A DNA stretch of 59,601 bases, taken from contig CALVEY010000014.1 in NCBI GenBank assembly GCA_944326705.1, forward strand, positions 1-59,601, given 5' to 3'. The notes below the pieces were generated by a model, which saw only the letters and a list, made by a program, of their open reading frames with translations, was not told the origin of the DNA and ran no database searches. This document shows positions 9,821-17,121 of the stretch, in pieces (position 1 is the first letter of the stretch; each line of letters opens with the position of its first letter). The translations under genes and the position numbers were made by a program. This DNA comes from an uncultured Mucispirillum sp. GTDB taxonomy: Bacteria > Chrysiogenota > Deferribacteres > Deferribacterales > Mucispirillaceae.

Positions 9821-9821
9821 A

Positions 9822-10853
9822 GTGAAGAAACAAATTATCTTATTTTTTGCAGCTTTTTTATCGCTGCAGAGCTTTTCTTATGCAGAAATTACAGCAGAAG
9901 ATAATGATATTGAGTATTTAAAGCCTTATAAAAAACATAAGGTTGTACTTTTATCAGATAATGATGCTTATGTAGATATATACAGCGATAAATATTATTC
10001 AGCAGCACACAGAGTAGAATATATTTCTCCAGAATGGAATTTCCATGGCGAAGATAATGAAAGTAAAGCATCATGGCTTGGTAAAATATCCGTTTATCCT
10101 AAAAATAATGTTACAAGTTACTTTGTAAGCATTTCGCAGGAAATATATACTCCAGATGACAAGTCAGAATATGCTTCTGTATCAGACCATCCCTATGCAG
10201 GCGGTCTTTATTTTTCTATTGGAGTAAATCAAAGGCGTGATACATCTTTTGAGCGTATATGGATAGATATTGGTGTAGTAGGTAAATACTCTTTTGCATC
10301 AAATGTTCAAAATGGTATCCATACATCAGTAAATACTGCACATAATTCTGTTCTTCCCTGGAGCAATCAGGTAGGTGATGAATTTATTATGAACCTGCAT
10401 TACAGCTGGACAGGAAAGCTTCGTGTAATTAATACAAGTATTATTAGTGCTCATTTGATGCCTTCTGCTGCCATATCATTAGGTAATGCGTCTACATTTC
10501 TTGATTTAAATATGCGCTTAAAAATAGGTCATAATTTAGATGCTTCTTTTGGCACTCCAAAAATGAACTTTGGGCAGGATTTTAACGGCGTTATAAGTGA
10601 TGATTTTTCTATTTATGTATATGGTGGTATAGGATACCGTTTTACAGCAAGAAACATATATATACAGGGTAACACTTGGGAGAGACCTTTCAGGCAGGAT
10701 TTAGACCCATTTGTTCATTATTTTGAAGGCGGCCTTGCTGTTGCTTATAAAGGTTTTGAGCTTTCATACAGCATAACCTATAAAAGCAAAGAATATTTTG
10801 GCCAGCCTTCAAACCATACTTTTGGTTCTATAATGCTCAGTTTTGCAATATAG
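9822..10853 (+). CDS. lpxR: LpxR-family lipid A 3'-O-deacylase (outer membrane)
   Basis: LpxR removes the 3'-acyloxyacyl chain of lipid A at the outer-membrane surface, which lowers immune recognition. The 343-residue protein begins with a signal peptide (cleavage after FSYA). It has SDNDAY and DKYYSAAHRVEY near residues 43-70 and SDHPYAGGLYFS near residue 120, in line with the family's conserved Asn/Asp and Tyr positions. Alternating strands to a C-terminal SIMLSFAI fit a beta-barrel. The start is GTG with a poor ribosome site, one base after the modE stop, so translation probably depends on modE. Its stop abuts that of the convergent antiporter gene. Confidence 0.83.
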   Translation: MKKQIILFFAAFLSLQSFSYAEITAEDNDIEYLKPYKKHKVVLLSDNDAYVDIYSDKYYSAAHRVEYISPEWNFHGEDNESKASWLGKISVYPKNNVTSYFVSISQEIYTPDDKSEYASVSDHPYAGGLYFSIGVNQRRDTSFERIWIDIGVVGKYSFASNVQNGIHTSVNTAHNSVLPWSNQVGDEFIMNLHYSWTGKLRVINTSIISAHLMPSAAISLGNASTFLDLNMRLKIGHNLDASFGTPKMNFGQDFNGVISDDFSIYVYGGIGYRFTARNIYIQGNTWERPFRQDLDPFVHYFEGGLAVAYKGFELSYSITYKSKEYFGQPSNHTFGSIMLSFAI

Positions 10854-12464
10854 TTATGTATGGTTTATAATCAGCACATCACCATTTTCAATAACAGTAT
10901 TGCCTCGTGGTATAATTACATTATTATTTCTCTGTATCATAACTATCAGCATATTTTCTTCTGCTTTTATTTCAGCTACCTTTTTACCTATTAACTGGCT
11001 TGTATTATCAATTTGCTTTTCTGATATTTTAACACCTTCAACATTATCACCTGCTTTTGCACACATAATTAATATATCATTTTCTCTTAATATTGTATTA
11101 CCTTTTGGAACTATTTTTTCATTTTTTCTTTGTAAGAGAGCAATGATGGTATCTGGTGGTAAAGTTATCTCTTTAACAGGTTTATCTATCCATGGGTGCT
11201 GGTTAGAAAGAACGCTTTTTATAAATTTCACAGGAGATTCATCAGAATAATCTGTAAATGTTTTCATAACATCTTCGCTGTCATCAATCATTTTTAATTT
11301 TTTAGATGCCCATGGCAGTAAAGAGCCCTGTAATAAAATTGAAAATAAAACTATTATAAAGACAATATTAAAAATAGCATCTGCATAATTACTAAAATCT
11401 GAATTTTTCAGTCCATTTTGTGCCATAATAGCAAACACGATAGAAGCTGCCCCTCTTAATCCTGCAAAAGAAACAAGCAGCTGCTGGTTAAGTGGAGCCT
11501 TAAATGGAGTCATCAGTATAAAAGAAGCAAGCGGTCTTGCTATAAATGTTAAAAATACAGCTATGGCTATTGCTACATAGATATAATCTGAGAAATGTGA
11601 TGGAAATGATAATAAACCAAGCAGGAAGAAAAGCCCCATCTGCATAAGGTCTGTTACTCCGTCAAAGAAATATACAAGTGGTTTTTTATCTTCCAGTTTT
11701 GTATTACCAAGAACGATACCTACAATATATGCACTTAGCAGTCCATTTCCACCTATAAATGTAGGCAGAGCATATGATAATATAGCTACTGCAACAAAAA
11801 ATATCATTCTCATACCATCTGATGAAAAATTATAATATTTTAAAATTTTCACTGCACCATATGCGATTAATGCACCAGCTAAAAGTCCAAAAACTATTTG
11901 TGTAAAAAGCATATATAGAAATGAGCCGGTGCTAAAATCACCAGTTATTAGAGTAAGCATAATAATTGTAAGCATATATGATGCTGGGTCGTTACTTCCG
12001 CTTTCAAATTCTAATAAAGGTGCTGTTCCGTCTTTTAAATTAAGTTTTTTTGACCGCAAAATAGAAAATACAGAAGCTGCATCTGTTGAACTTATAACAG
12101 AACCTATTAAAAAGCTAATCAATATTGGAAGTTTTAAAATATAATAACAAAATAATCCTACAAATAATGCAGTTAATATTACACCAAGAGTTGATAACAC
12201 AACTGCTTTTACAACAATAGGTTTTGCTGTATCCCATTTTGTCCCAAAACCGCCATAAAATATAATAAATATAAGGGCGATTGTGGCAATCTGTTCCATT
12301 ATAATAGAATTATCAAAAGGAATTTTAAATATACCGTCAGAGCCAAAAAGCATACCTAATATAATGAATGCAAGCAGCATCGGCATACCCATTTTATTTG
12401 ACACTTTTGTAAGCATAATACATAATATTAAAACAAATGATAAAATTAAAAGTGCTGATGTCAT
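10854..12464 (-). CDS. K+/H+ (or Na+/H+) antiporter, CPA1/NhaP2 (CvrA) type
   Basis: A cation/proton antiporter of 536 residues. About 390 residues form 12 or 13 membrane helices. The CPA1 signatures GSVISSTDAASVFSILR (about residue 120) and ESGSNDPASYMLT (about residue 153) contain the ion-site Asp residues. The C-terminal part carries one or two TrkA-C-like ligand-binding domains (about 400-536), as in the NhaP2/CvrA subgroup that exports K+. The start ATG has only a short AGG upstream. A decayed copy of a GNAT gene tail lies directly upstream in the same direction, suggesting this gene once followed that acetyltransferase. Stops of this gene and lpxR are adjacent, with no room for a terminator. 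Confidence 0.88.
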   Translation of the reverse strand: MTSALLILSFVLILCIMLTKVSNKMGMPMLLAFIILGMLFGSDGIFKIPFDNSIIMEQIATIALIFIIFYGGFGTKWDTAKPIVVKAVVLSTLGVILTALFVGLFCYYILKLPILISFLIGSVISSTDAASVFSILRSKKLNLKDGTAPLLEFESGSNDPASYMLTIIMLTLITGDFSTGSFLYMLFTQIVFGLLAGALIAYGAVKILKYYNFSSDGMRMIFFVAVAILSYALPTFIGGNGLLSAYIVGIVLGNTKLEDKKPLVYFFDGVTDLMQMGLFFLLGLLSFPSHFSDYIYVAIAIAVFLTFIARPLASFILMTPFKAPLNQQLLVSFAGLRGAASIVFAIMAQNGLKNSDFSNYADAIFNIVFIIVLFSILLQGSLLPWASKKLKMIDDSEDVMKTFTDYSDESPVKFIKSVLSNQHPWIDKPVKEITLPPDTIIALLQRKNEKIVPKGNTILRENDILIMCAKAGDNVEGVKISEKQIDNTSQLIGKKVAEIKAEENMLIVMIQRNNNVIIPRGNTVIENGDVLIINHT

Positions 12465-12476
12465 AATATACCTGAT

Positions 12477-12563
12477 TTATAGATTTTAAATAAACATTAT
12501 CATATCTTTTAAAATAATACAATTATTAATAACAGGAAATTCATAATTTTCTACAAAAAAGTT
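12477..12563 (-). pseudogene. Decayed duplicate of the GNAT acetyltransferase 3' end
   Basis: Read on the minus strand this encodes FFVENYEFPVINNCIILK followed by DMIMFI and a stop. That is nearly the same as the C-terminus of the intact acetyltransferase at 13597-14043. Over the first 84 bases 75 match 13597-13680, including 30 consecutive identical bases. The copy stops two codons early and an in-frame stop lies just upstream of it. It ends 12 bases before the antiporter start codon. With the intact gene end it forms direct repeats about 1.1 kb apart. Confidence 0.8.
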
Positions 12564-12624
12564 TATTTGATACAGTCAGGTATGATATTAAATAGCAAAT
12601 ATATGATAAATAATATATATATGC

Positions 12625-12653
12625 TTGCATTAAGAGGAATATAATAGTATAAC
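12625..12653 (+). promoter_or_regulatory. Candidate promoter of the small toxin-like mRNA
   Basis: TTGCAT and TATAAC are separated by exactly 17 bases. The predicted start, about seven bases after the second box, is near 12660, the first base of the 11-base inverted repeat. Confidence 0.5.
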
Positions 12654-12720
12654 AATAATGCAGTTAGTGAAAAAAGCGGTTTGCCTGAAACACCTAAATT
12701 TTATAGGGGGTGAAAGGCTT

Positions 12721-12798
12721 ATGATAAATGAAAGCTGGGTAACAATCATTGTCCTGACTTTTATAATTGCCGTAGCTTTGATATTTATTAAGCGATAG
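12721..12798 (+). CDS. 25-residue single-span hydrophobic peptide, candidate type I toxin
   Basis: The peptide is MINESWVTIIVLTFIIAVAL followed by IFIKR. It is a short polar N-terminus, one membrane helix and a positive C-terminal tail, the shape of Fst/Ldr/TxpA-type membrane toxins. I do not recognise it as a member of a named family. GAAAGG lies five bases ahead of the ATG. The preceding GGGGGTG (12706-12712) can pair with CACC (12691-12694), which may hide the ribosome site. It lies between a sense promoter, a convergent antisense promoter and a shared hairpin terminator. Codon content is richer in GC than the neighbours. The gene is too short for automated callers. Confidence 0.6.
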   Translation: MINESWVTIIVLTFIIAVALIFIKR

Positions 12799-12808
12799 CA
12801 CACAACAT

Positions 12809-12845
12809 CATAAAAACCGCTTGGTCGCAACAAGTAGTTTTTATG
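12809..12845. terminator. Hairpin terminator shared by two convergent transcripts
   Basis: CATAAAAAC (12809-12817) pairs perfectly with GTTTTTATG (12837-12845). An inner CTTG/CAAG stem follows, with a loop of seven bases. The A-run before and T-run after the core let it work as a terminator on both strands. It starts ten bases after the small peptide's stop codon. Confidence 0.6.
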
Positions 12846-12872
12846 ACTATTAGGCTGACCGCTCACTAACTG
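12809..12872 (-). ncRNA. Candidate antisense antitoxin RNA, about 65 nt
   Basis: Predicted from a strong minus-strand promoter (12906-12878) to the shared hairpin terminator. It would overlap the 3' untranslated part of the toxin-like mRNA through the whole terminator. Its first 11 bases equal those of the mRNA. The sizes, about 65 nt and 185 nt, are close to the RNA II/RNA I pair of the Fst par locus. No expression evidence is available. Confidence 0.45.
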
Positions 12873-12877
12873 CACTT

Positions 12878-12906
12878 AATATATAATCTTTAACACAGCT
12901 TGTCAA
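12878..12906 (-). promoter_or_regulatory. Strong candidate promoter of the antisense RNA
   Basis: On the minus strand TTGACA (12906-12901) and TATATT (12883-12878) are separated by 17 bases. The predicted start falls at about 12871-12873, the outer end of the inverted repeat. It is closer to consensus than the sense promoter, as expected for an antitoxin RNA. Confidence 0.6.
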
Positions 12907-13179
12907 TATCTATCTATTTAAAAGTTATTCATTGTAAGATTTAAAAACGATTGCAGCAATTTAAGAAGTTATTAAAGAACTTATAAAAAAAATATTATTA
13001 CCCAATTAATAATTAAATAATTTTCCAGAGTAGTAATTATTCAGTCTTGTATGTTTCTAAATATATTGTAGTTCATTTAAATACTACATTATACGCTGAT
13101 TTTTATATGTGTGCAGTGGATTTATTAAGATAAAAATATCTGTAAAAGTTACCATTAAACTAAAAAATGGAAAAAAACG
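12907..13179. other. Gene-free AT-rich stretch inside the inserted module
   Basis: I see no open frame with a ribosome site, no clear dyad and no promoter pair better than expected in DNA this rich in AT. Confidence 0.4.
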
Positions 13180-13303
13180 GAAATACAGCCTGAAAAGGCT
13201 TGTGGCTACCCTAATAAAATTTTTTATAGGGTAGCAAAACAAAACAATTTTAAAAAAATCTTATAAAAAAGGTTTTCCTGCTAGTAAAGGCTAGCAGGTT
13301 TTT
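13180..13303 (+). ncRNA. Candidate structured RNA: three hairpins ending in a terminator
   Basis: Three dyads occur in order. AGCCT/AGGCT with a GAAA loop lies at about 13188-13201. GCTACCCTA (13205-13213) pairs with TAGGGTAGC (13227-13235), with further A/T pairing inside. CCTGCTAG (13277-13284) pairs with CTAGCAGG (13291-13298), followed by TTTTT. The last is a good terminator ahead of a small gene. It fits no riboswitch or tracrRNA pattern I know. It may be a small RNA or a transcribed leader. Confidence 0.4.
13277..13303 (+). terminator. Rho-independent terminator upstream of the 69-residue gene
   Basis: An 8-bp perfect stem CCTGCTAG/CTAGCAGG with a six-base loop, then TTTTT. Confidence 0.7.
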
Positions 13304-13359
13304 AAAAGATTATAAAGTATAATATAGTAAAATATATTATATTGTCAAGGGGGTTTAAA

Positions 13360-13569
13360 ATGATTTTTGATGTTTTTGAAATTTTAGACAGTAAAAATAT
13401 CAATTATAGAAAAAATAGACACAATTTTATTGACTGTAATATAAACGGATATGATTTCACAATAGACAATTATGACCAAGAAACAAGAATTACAAGTTTA
13501 ATAAATGCGATAATAGAATTATCAAAAGAAAATGAAGAACTTAAAAAAGATAATAAATTAAAAATTTAA
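13360..13569 (+). CDS. Small hypothetical protein (69 residues)
   Basis: An acidic and basic mixed small protein. Residues 1-45 look like a compact alpha/beta unit and residues 46-69 form a charged helix (IIELSKENEELKKDNK) suited to a short coiled coil. AAGGGGG at 13348-13353 places the start at the ATG 13360; the TTG at 13342 lies upstream of that site and is unlikely. It sits alone, convergent with the GNAT gene, inside the module bounded by the duplicated GNAT 3' end. I do not recognise a family. Confidence 0.6.
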   Translation: MIFDVFEILDSKNINYRKNRHNFIDCNINGYDFTIDNYDQETRITSLINAIIELSKENEELKKDNKLKI

Positions 13570-13596
13570 TAGAAATTTAGAAGTATTTGCAAAATA

Positions 13597-13683
13597 TTAC
13601 AGATTTTTAATAAACATTATCATATCTTTTAAAATAATTCCATTATCAATAACTGGAAACTCGTAATTTTCTATAAAAAAATT
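13597..13683. repeat. Right-hand direct repeat (GNAT 3' end) flanking the 1-kb module
   Basis: Partner of 12477-12563, with 75 of the first 84 bases identical. The two copies bracket the toxin-like locus, the hairpin RNA and the 69-residue gene, in the way an attachment-site duplication would. Confidence 0.75.
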
Positions 13684-14043
13684 TTTTTTAGTTTTATAGT
13701 ATTTATATCCCTGCTTTTCATAATATTTTACAATATTCTCTGATGTACCTATTTTCATATATTTAATACCGCCAAGTCGTGCTTGATTTTCTGCAAAAGA
13801 AATAAGTAGTTTTCCAATATTTTTATTTCTATATTTTTCTAAAACTGCCAGATTAATAATTTCAGCAGTAATATTATTATGAAATATTAAAAGACAAACT
13901 CCTGCAAGTTCCATATGGTAAAAAGCTCCAAATAATATCCCAGAAGATAAATACTTATCAACTAATTCTTTAGAAGGGTCTGCATCAAGCAGTAAATGAT
14001 AAGGTATTGCAAGTTCCTGCGGATATTGTTTAATTATAAGCAT
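13597..14043 (-). CDS. GNAT-family N-acetyltransferase
   Basis: Transfers an acetyl group from acetyl-CoA to an amine; the substrate is unknown. At 148 residues it is a complete GNAT domain. The acetyl-CoA loop motif is in AVLEKYRNKNIGKLLISFAE (about residues 66-85), close to the family's R/Q-x-x-G-x-G/A. The late strand YYEKQGYKYYK (about 107-117) is typical of motif B. Its start overlaps the stop of the NYN gene by one base (TAATG), so translation is coupled. Its last 28 codons are duplicated at 12477-12563. Confidence 0.85.
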   Translation of the reverse strand: MLIIKQYPQELAIPYHLLLDADPSKELVDKYLSSGILFGAFYHMELAGVCLLIFHNNITAEIINLAVLEKYRNKNIGKLLISFAENQARLGGIKYMKIGTSENIVKYYEKQGYKYYKTKKNFFIENYEFPVIDNGIILKDMIMFIKNL

Positions 14044-14849
14044 TATTCATCTAAAAATTGTTTTTTTATTCTTTTGTCTTTAATATAAATCTGTTTAATG
14101 TTTGGTGCTCTTTCATCTTTTCTTTCATCTATTTCAAAAAGCTGTATAGATTTCACCAAATCTTTAAGTTTTGCATATCCGTAGTTGCGGGCATCAAACT
14201 CTGGCGACTGTTTAGTAATATGCTGGCCTACTTCACCTAAAAATGCCCAGCCGTTTTCATCCATTGATGCAATAACAGCAGAGCGCAGCAGATTTACAAG
14301 GCGGGTATCCATTTTAAGATCGTTTGTAGTTTTCCTTTTTACCTGCTGTGGCTTAGTATCTTTATCATTATTTTCGCTGTCTGTTTCATCATCTAATTCC
14401 TGCAGAATTTCAGTGTAAATAAATTTGTCACAGGCACTTATAAAAGGCTGAGGCGTTTTCTGTTCACCAAAGCCATACACATTTAAGCCGCCTTCTCTAA
14501 TGCGTGAAGCAAGGCGTGTAAAATCGCTGTCACTTGATACTATGCAGAATCCATCAAATTTACCACTGTATAGTAAATCCATAGCATCAATAATCATGGC
14601 GCTGTCTGTTGAGTTTTTGCCTTTTGTATAGCCAAACTGCTGCACAGGCTGCAGAGCGTGTTCTAAAAGAATATCTTTCCAGCCTTTTAAATTAGGGCTT
14701 GTCCAGTCGCCGTATATTCTTTTAACATGGGCAGTGCCGTATTTTGCAATCTCTGCCATAAGTCCGTATATTATGCTGGGTGATGCATTATCTGCATCTA
14801 TTAAAACTACTAATTTTTGCTGTGAATTATTAATATCTTTTGTCATCAT
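14043..14849 (-). CDS. NYN-domain (LabA/DUF88) RNase-like protein with OST-HTH/LOTUS domain
   Basis: Residues 8-150 form a PIN/NYN nuclease-like domain. Conserved acidic residues are in VVLIDADNASPS, STDSAMIIDAMDLL and VSSDSDFTRLASRIREGG. These aspartates would bind the metal for RNA cleavage. After an acidic linker (about 155-180), residues 185-262 form an OST-HTH (LOTUS) RNA-binding domain with DENGWAFLGEVGQHI. The architecture of 268 residues is a known bacterial form. Two adjacent ATG codons are possible starts. The first overlaps the upstream stop as ATGA. It is coupled at both ends, to the cNMP/CBS protein and to the GNAT gene. Confidence 0.88.
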   Translation of the reverse strand: MMTKDINNSQQKLVVLIDADNASPSIIYGLMAEIAKYGTAHVKRIYGDWTSPNLKGWKDILLEHALQPVQQFGYTKGKNSTDSAMIIDAMDLLYSGKFDGFCIVSSDSDFTRLASRIREGGLNVYGFGEQKTPQPFISACDKFIYTEILQELDDETDSENNDKDTKPQQVKRKTTNDLKMDTRLVNLLRSAVIASMDENGWAFLGEVGQHITKQSPEFDARNYGYAKLKDLVKSIQLFEIDERKDERAPNIKQIYIKDKRIKKQFLDE

Positions 14850-16735
14850 ATTTCATTTAAAAATTTAACACCGTAGCTTGTGTATATTGTTGCAAACTGC
14901 AGTGCGCGTTTTAGTTTCTCCTGATAAAATAGTGATAATGAGGCAGGGGAAATATAACTTGTTACTTTCTGGTTATTTACTGACTGGTTAACCTGCTCAT
15001 TTATTAAAGTTTCTGTAATAGTATCAAAAGCAATAATTGCTTGAGTTGCAAGCTCTTCTGATATAATTTTTTTTCTTTCTAAATGTTCTATGCGCTCTAT
15101 TGTGCCCATATCTGTAATACCTGCATAGATTGCTAGAAGCCTTGTAATATTAACTATATATGAAAGAGCCTGTGTTTTTAAGTTAAACATTCCTTCATAT
15201 TCGCCGTCTTTTTCTACAATAAAGCTGCCGAACTGGGATACTGGTATTTTAATTGCAGGATACTGTTTAACTAATGCTGAAAGAATAGCAGGTCTGTCTG
15301 CTGCTTTTTTTAATACATAGTTTCTAATAGACCAGGCAAGTTTAATATCTCCTTCAAGGGCAGCAATATCAATCAGCATTGCAAAAGCATATTTTTTATC
15401 TGACTTATTACCTTTTGATGACCAGCCGTCTATTTCTTCTATCCATTTAGAATATTTATGCACCATATTAACAGTCATAACATCATCATTACTGTTATGT
15501 GGATAATAGCCTATATTTACAAGGTTTTCATGGTATTTTGCAGCAAATTCCACAAACATTTTTTCAGCTGTTTCAGGCACATCATCTGCTAAAATAAAGG
15601 CATTATTTATCTGCGGGCGCAAATCCATTTCGCGCCTTGCACCTGCCCCTAAAAGCAGATAGCAGTATGAATAATCAGTTAATTTAAAGTTTTTCTCTGC
15701 CTTAAAAGCATCGCTTGTAAGCTGAAATGCTTTTTTATGTATTGCTCTATGTATTGAAGATAATGCAGTTAATTCTTCCCTTGATACTCTTGATGATGTT
15801 GCAAGTGTTTTTGCAGCCCTGTATATTTGAGTAAAGACTATTTTTAATTCATCAAAGTTAGTCATATTATCAATATGGGCACAGTATAAGTGGGAGTTTT
15901 CAAAAAGCATTGTAGAAATATTATGAATAGATACAATACCTGCAGGTTTTGAATTCTGCATAACTACCCCATGGGTTTTGCCTGCAATTTGCAGCTCATT
16001 TAAAGCTTCCACAATAGGAAATTCAGGTGGGAATGTAACAGGCTCTAAGTCCATATAGTTTTCCACATCCTGATTATTAATATTGTTTTCTAAGTCTACT
16101 AAAAACTTTCTTGTAAGGTCAGTTGATGTAACAAGACCTTTTACAATCTGTTTTCTGTTTACAACTAAAAGGCTGCTTATTTTATGTTCTTTCATAAGGT
16201 TTGCAGCAACTACCACAGACTTGCCTGTTTGTATAGTAATAACAGGTGAGCTCATAACACCTGATACTGTCTGGTAAACAGACTGCATTAAAAAAGTGTT
16301 TGATGAATTTTCAAGATGGGTAAGCCTTACCTGAATATCTTTAATCAGTTTTGTTCTAAAATCATCAGAAAGCTCCATAAGTCTGTATATGCAAAGCTCA
16401 TGTACAAATAACAAGTCGCAGTCCGACTGAGCAACAGCATTCATTGTATACATTGTTTTGCCTAAAAATGTAGAAAGCCCAACAGGACAGTTATGGCATG
16501 ATACATTTATTGGTGAGTTTGGGTTAGAAAGCGTAATATCACCATTAAGCAGAAAATATATACCTTTATGATAACGCTCACCTTTTCTAAAAGCAAGTTC
16601 ACCAGTAAGAATGTGTATTTCTTCAAATCTTGTAATAGCTGATTTAATATCTTCACTGGCAAGGTTTTCAAAAAGATGCTGCTTTTTTAGCTTTTCAATA
16701 ATAGTATCTGATAGTGTAGCTGATTCTTCAATCAT
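14846..16735 (-). CDS. cNMP-binding/CBS/DUF294 signalling protein with altered nucleotidyltransferase site
   Basis: The 629-residue protein has a cyclic-nucleotide-binding-like domain (about 20-140, with FRKGERYHKGIYFLLNGDI) and a CBS pair (about 160-285). A DUF294 putative nucleotidyltransferase domain (about 305-450) and a DUF294 C-terminal helical domain (to 629) follow. The family's active-site motif G-S-x-G-R-x-E...D-x-D-N-A aligns without gaps to GAGARREMDLRPQINNAF, so both catalytic aspartates are replaced (by Gln and Asn). It therefore probably senses or binds nucleotides without transferase activity. It heads the series NYN-GNAT on the same strand. Confidence 0.82.
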   Translation of the reverse strand: MIEESATLSDTIIEKLKKQHLFENLASEDIKSAITRFEEIHILTGELAFRKGERYHKGIYFLLNGDITLSNPNSPINVSCHNCPVGLSTFLGKTMYTMNAVAQSDCDLLFVHELCIYRLMELSDDFRTKLIKDIQVRLTHLENSSNTFLMQSVYQTVSGVMSSPVITIQTGKSVVVAANLMKEHKISSLLVVNRKQIVKGLVTSTDLTRKFLVDLENNINNQDVENYMDLEPVTFPPEFPIVEALNELQIAGKTHGVVMQNSKPAGIVSIHNISTMLFENSHLYCAHIDNMTNFDELKIVFTQIYRAAKTLATSSRVSREELTALSSIHRAIHKKAFQLTSDAFKAEKNFKLTDYSYCYLLLGAGARREMDLRPQINNAFILADDVPETAEKMFVEFAAKYHENLVNIGYYPHNSNDDVMTVNMVHKYSKWIEEIDGWSSKGNKSDKKYAFAMLIDIAALEGDIKLAWSIRNYVLKKAADRPAILSALVKQYPAIKIPVSQFGSFIVEKDGEYEGMFNLKTQALSYIVNITRLLAIYAGITDMGTIERIEHLERKKIISEELATQAIIAFDTITETLINEQVNQSVNNQKVTSYISPASLSLFYQEKLKRALQFATIYTSYGVKFLNEI

Positions 16736-17121
16736 ATTTCACCTACTGCAAATAAAATACAGTTTTTATACCGTATTATGTAAAATAATAACATAGTTAT
16801 ATTTATAACCAGCATTTATGTAGTAAAACATAGATATAATAAAAAATCAACGATAAATATAAATATACCTATAAAAAATTCATAAATTACAGAACATATT
16901 TATATTATATTTTAGATACTTTATATAAATTTAGTGTTATAATTTGGTAGTATAAGTTTTTAGGTGATATATTCAACTTTTTAGATAAGCTAAGGTAGTA
17001 ATTTTTGTATAAATTATATTTTTATTTGAATAATTTTTTGATTTAGTATATTTTGCCTTGTTTTATTTTAAAAAAATATATAATATTCGCTAGATTATAT
17101 TAGAGTATTAAGGTGAAAATT
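16736..17121. other. AT-rich divergent promoter region
   Basis: About 385 bases between divergent genes, close to all A and T. Several TATAAT-like hexamers are present but none has a convincing partner at 16-18 bases. No gene or strong dyad is visible. Confidence 0.4.

Larger units (their letters stand above)
12660..12873. repeat. Inverted repeat at the 5' ends of two convergent predicted RNAs
   Basis: GCAGTTAGTGA at 12660-12670 is perfectly inverted at 12863-12873. The match continues inward with GCGGT..GCC (12676-12685 against 12853-12862) after a five-A bulge on the left side only. Each arm coincides with the predicted 5' end of one RNA. There is no target-site duplication outside the arms. 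Confidence 0.75.

Noticed and set aside
10843-11250. Plus-strand frame of 135 codons
   Set aside because: It is antisense to the 3' part of the antiporter gene, whose protein has clear family motifs.
12660-12873. The inverted repeat read as terminal repeats of a MITE or small IS
   Set aside because: No target-site duplication flanks the arms, they are only 11 perfect bases, and each coincides with a predicted RNA start. I could not exclude an old element completely.
12630-12875. Minus-strand frame of 81 codons over the toxin-like locus
   Set aside because: No ribosome site. It crosses the hairpin terminator and runs antisense to the small peptide, so an antisense RNA is a better reading than a protein.
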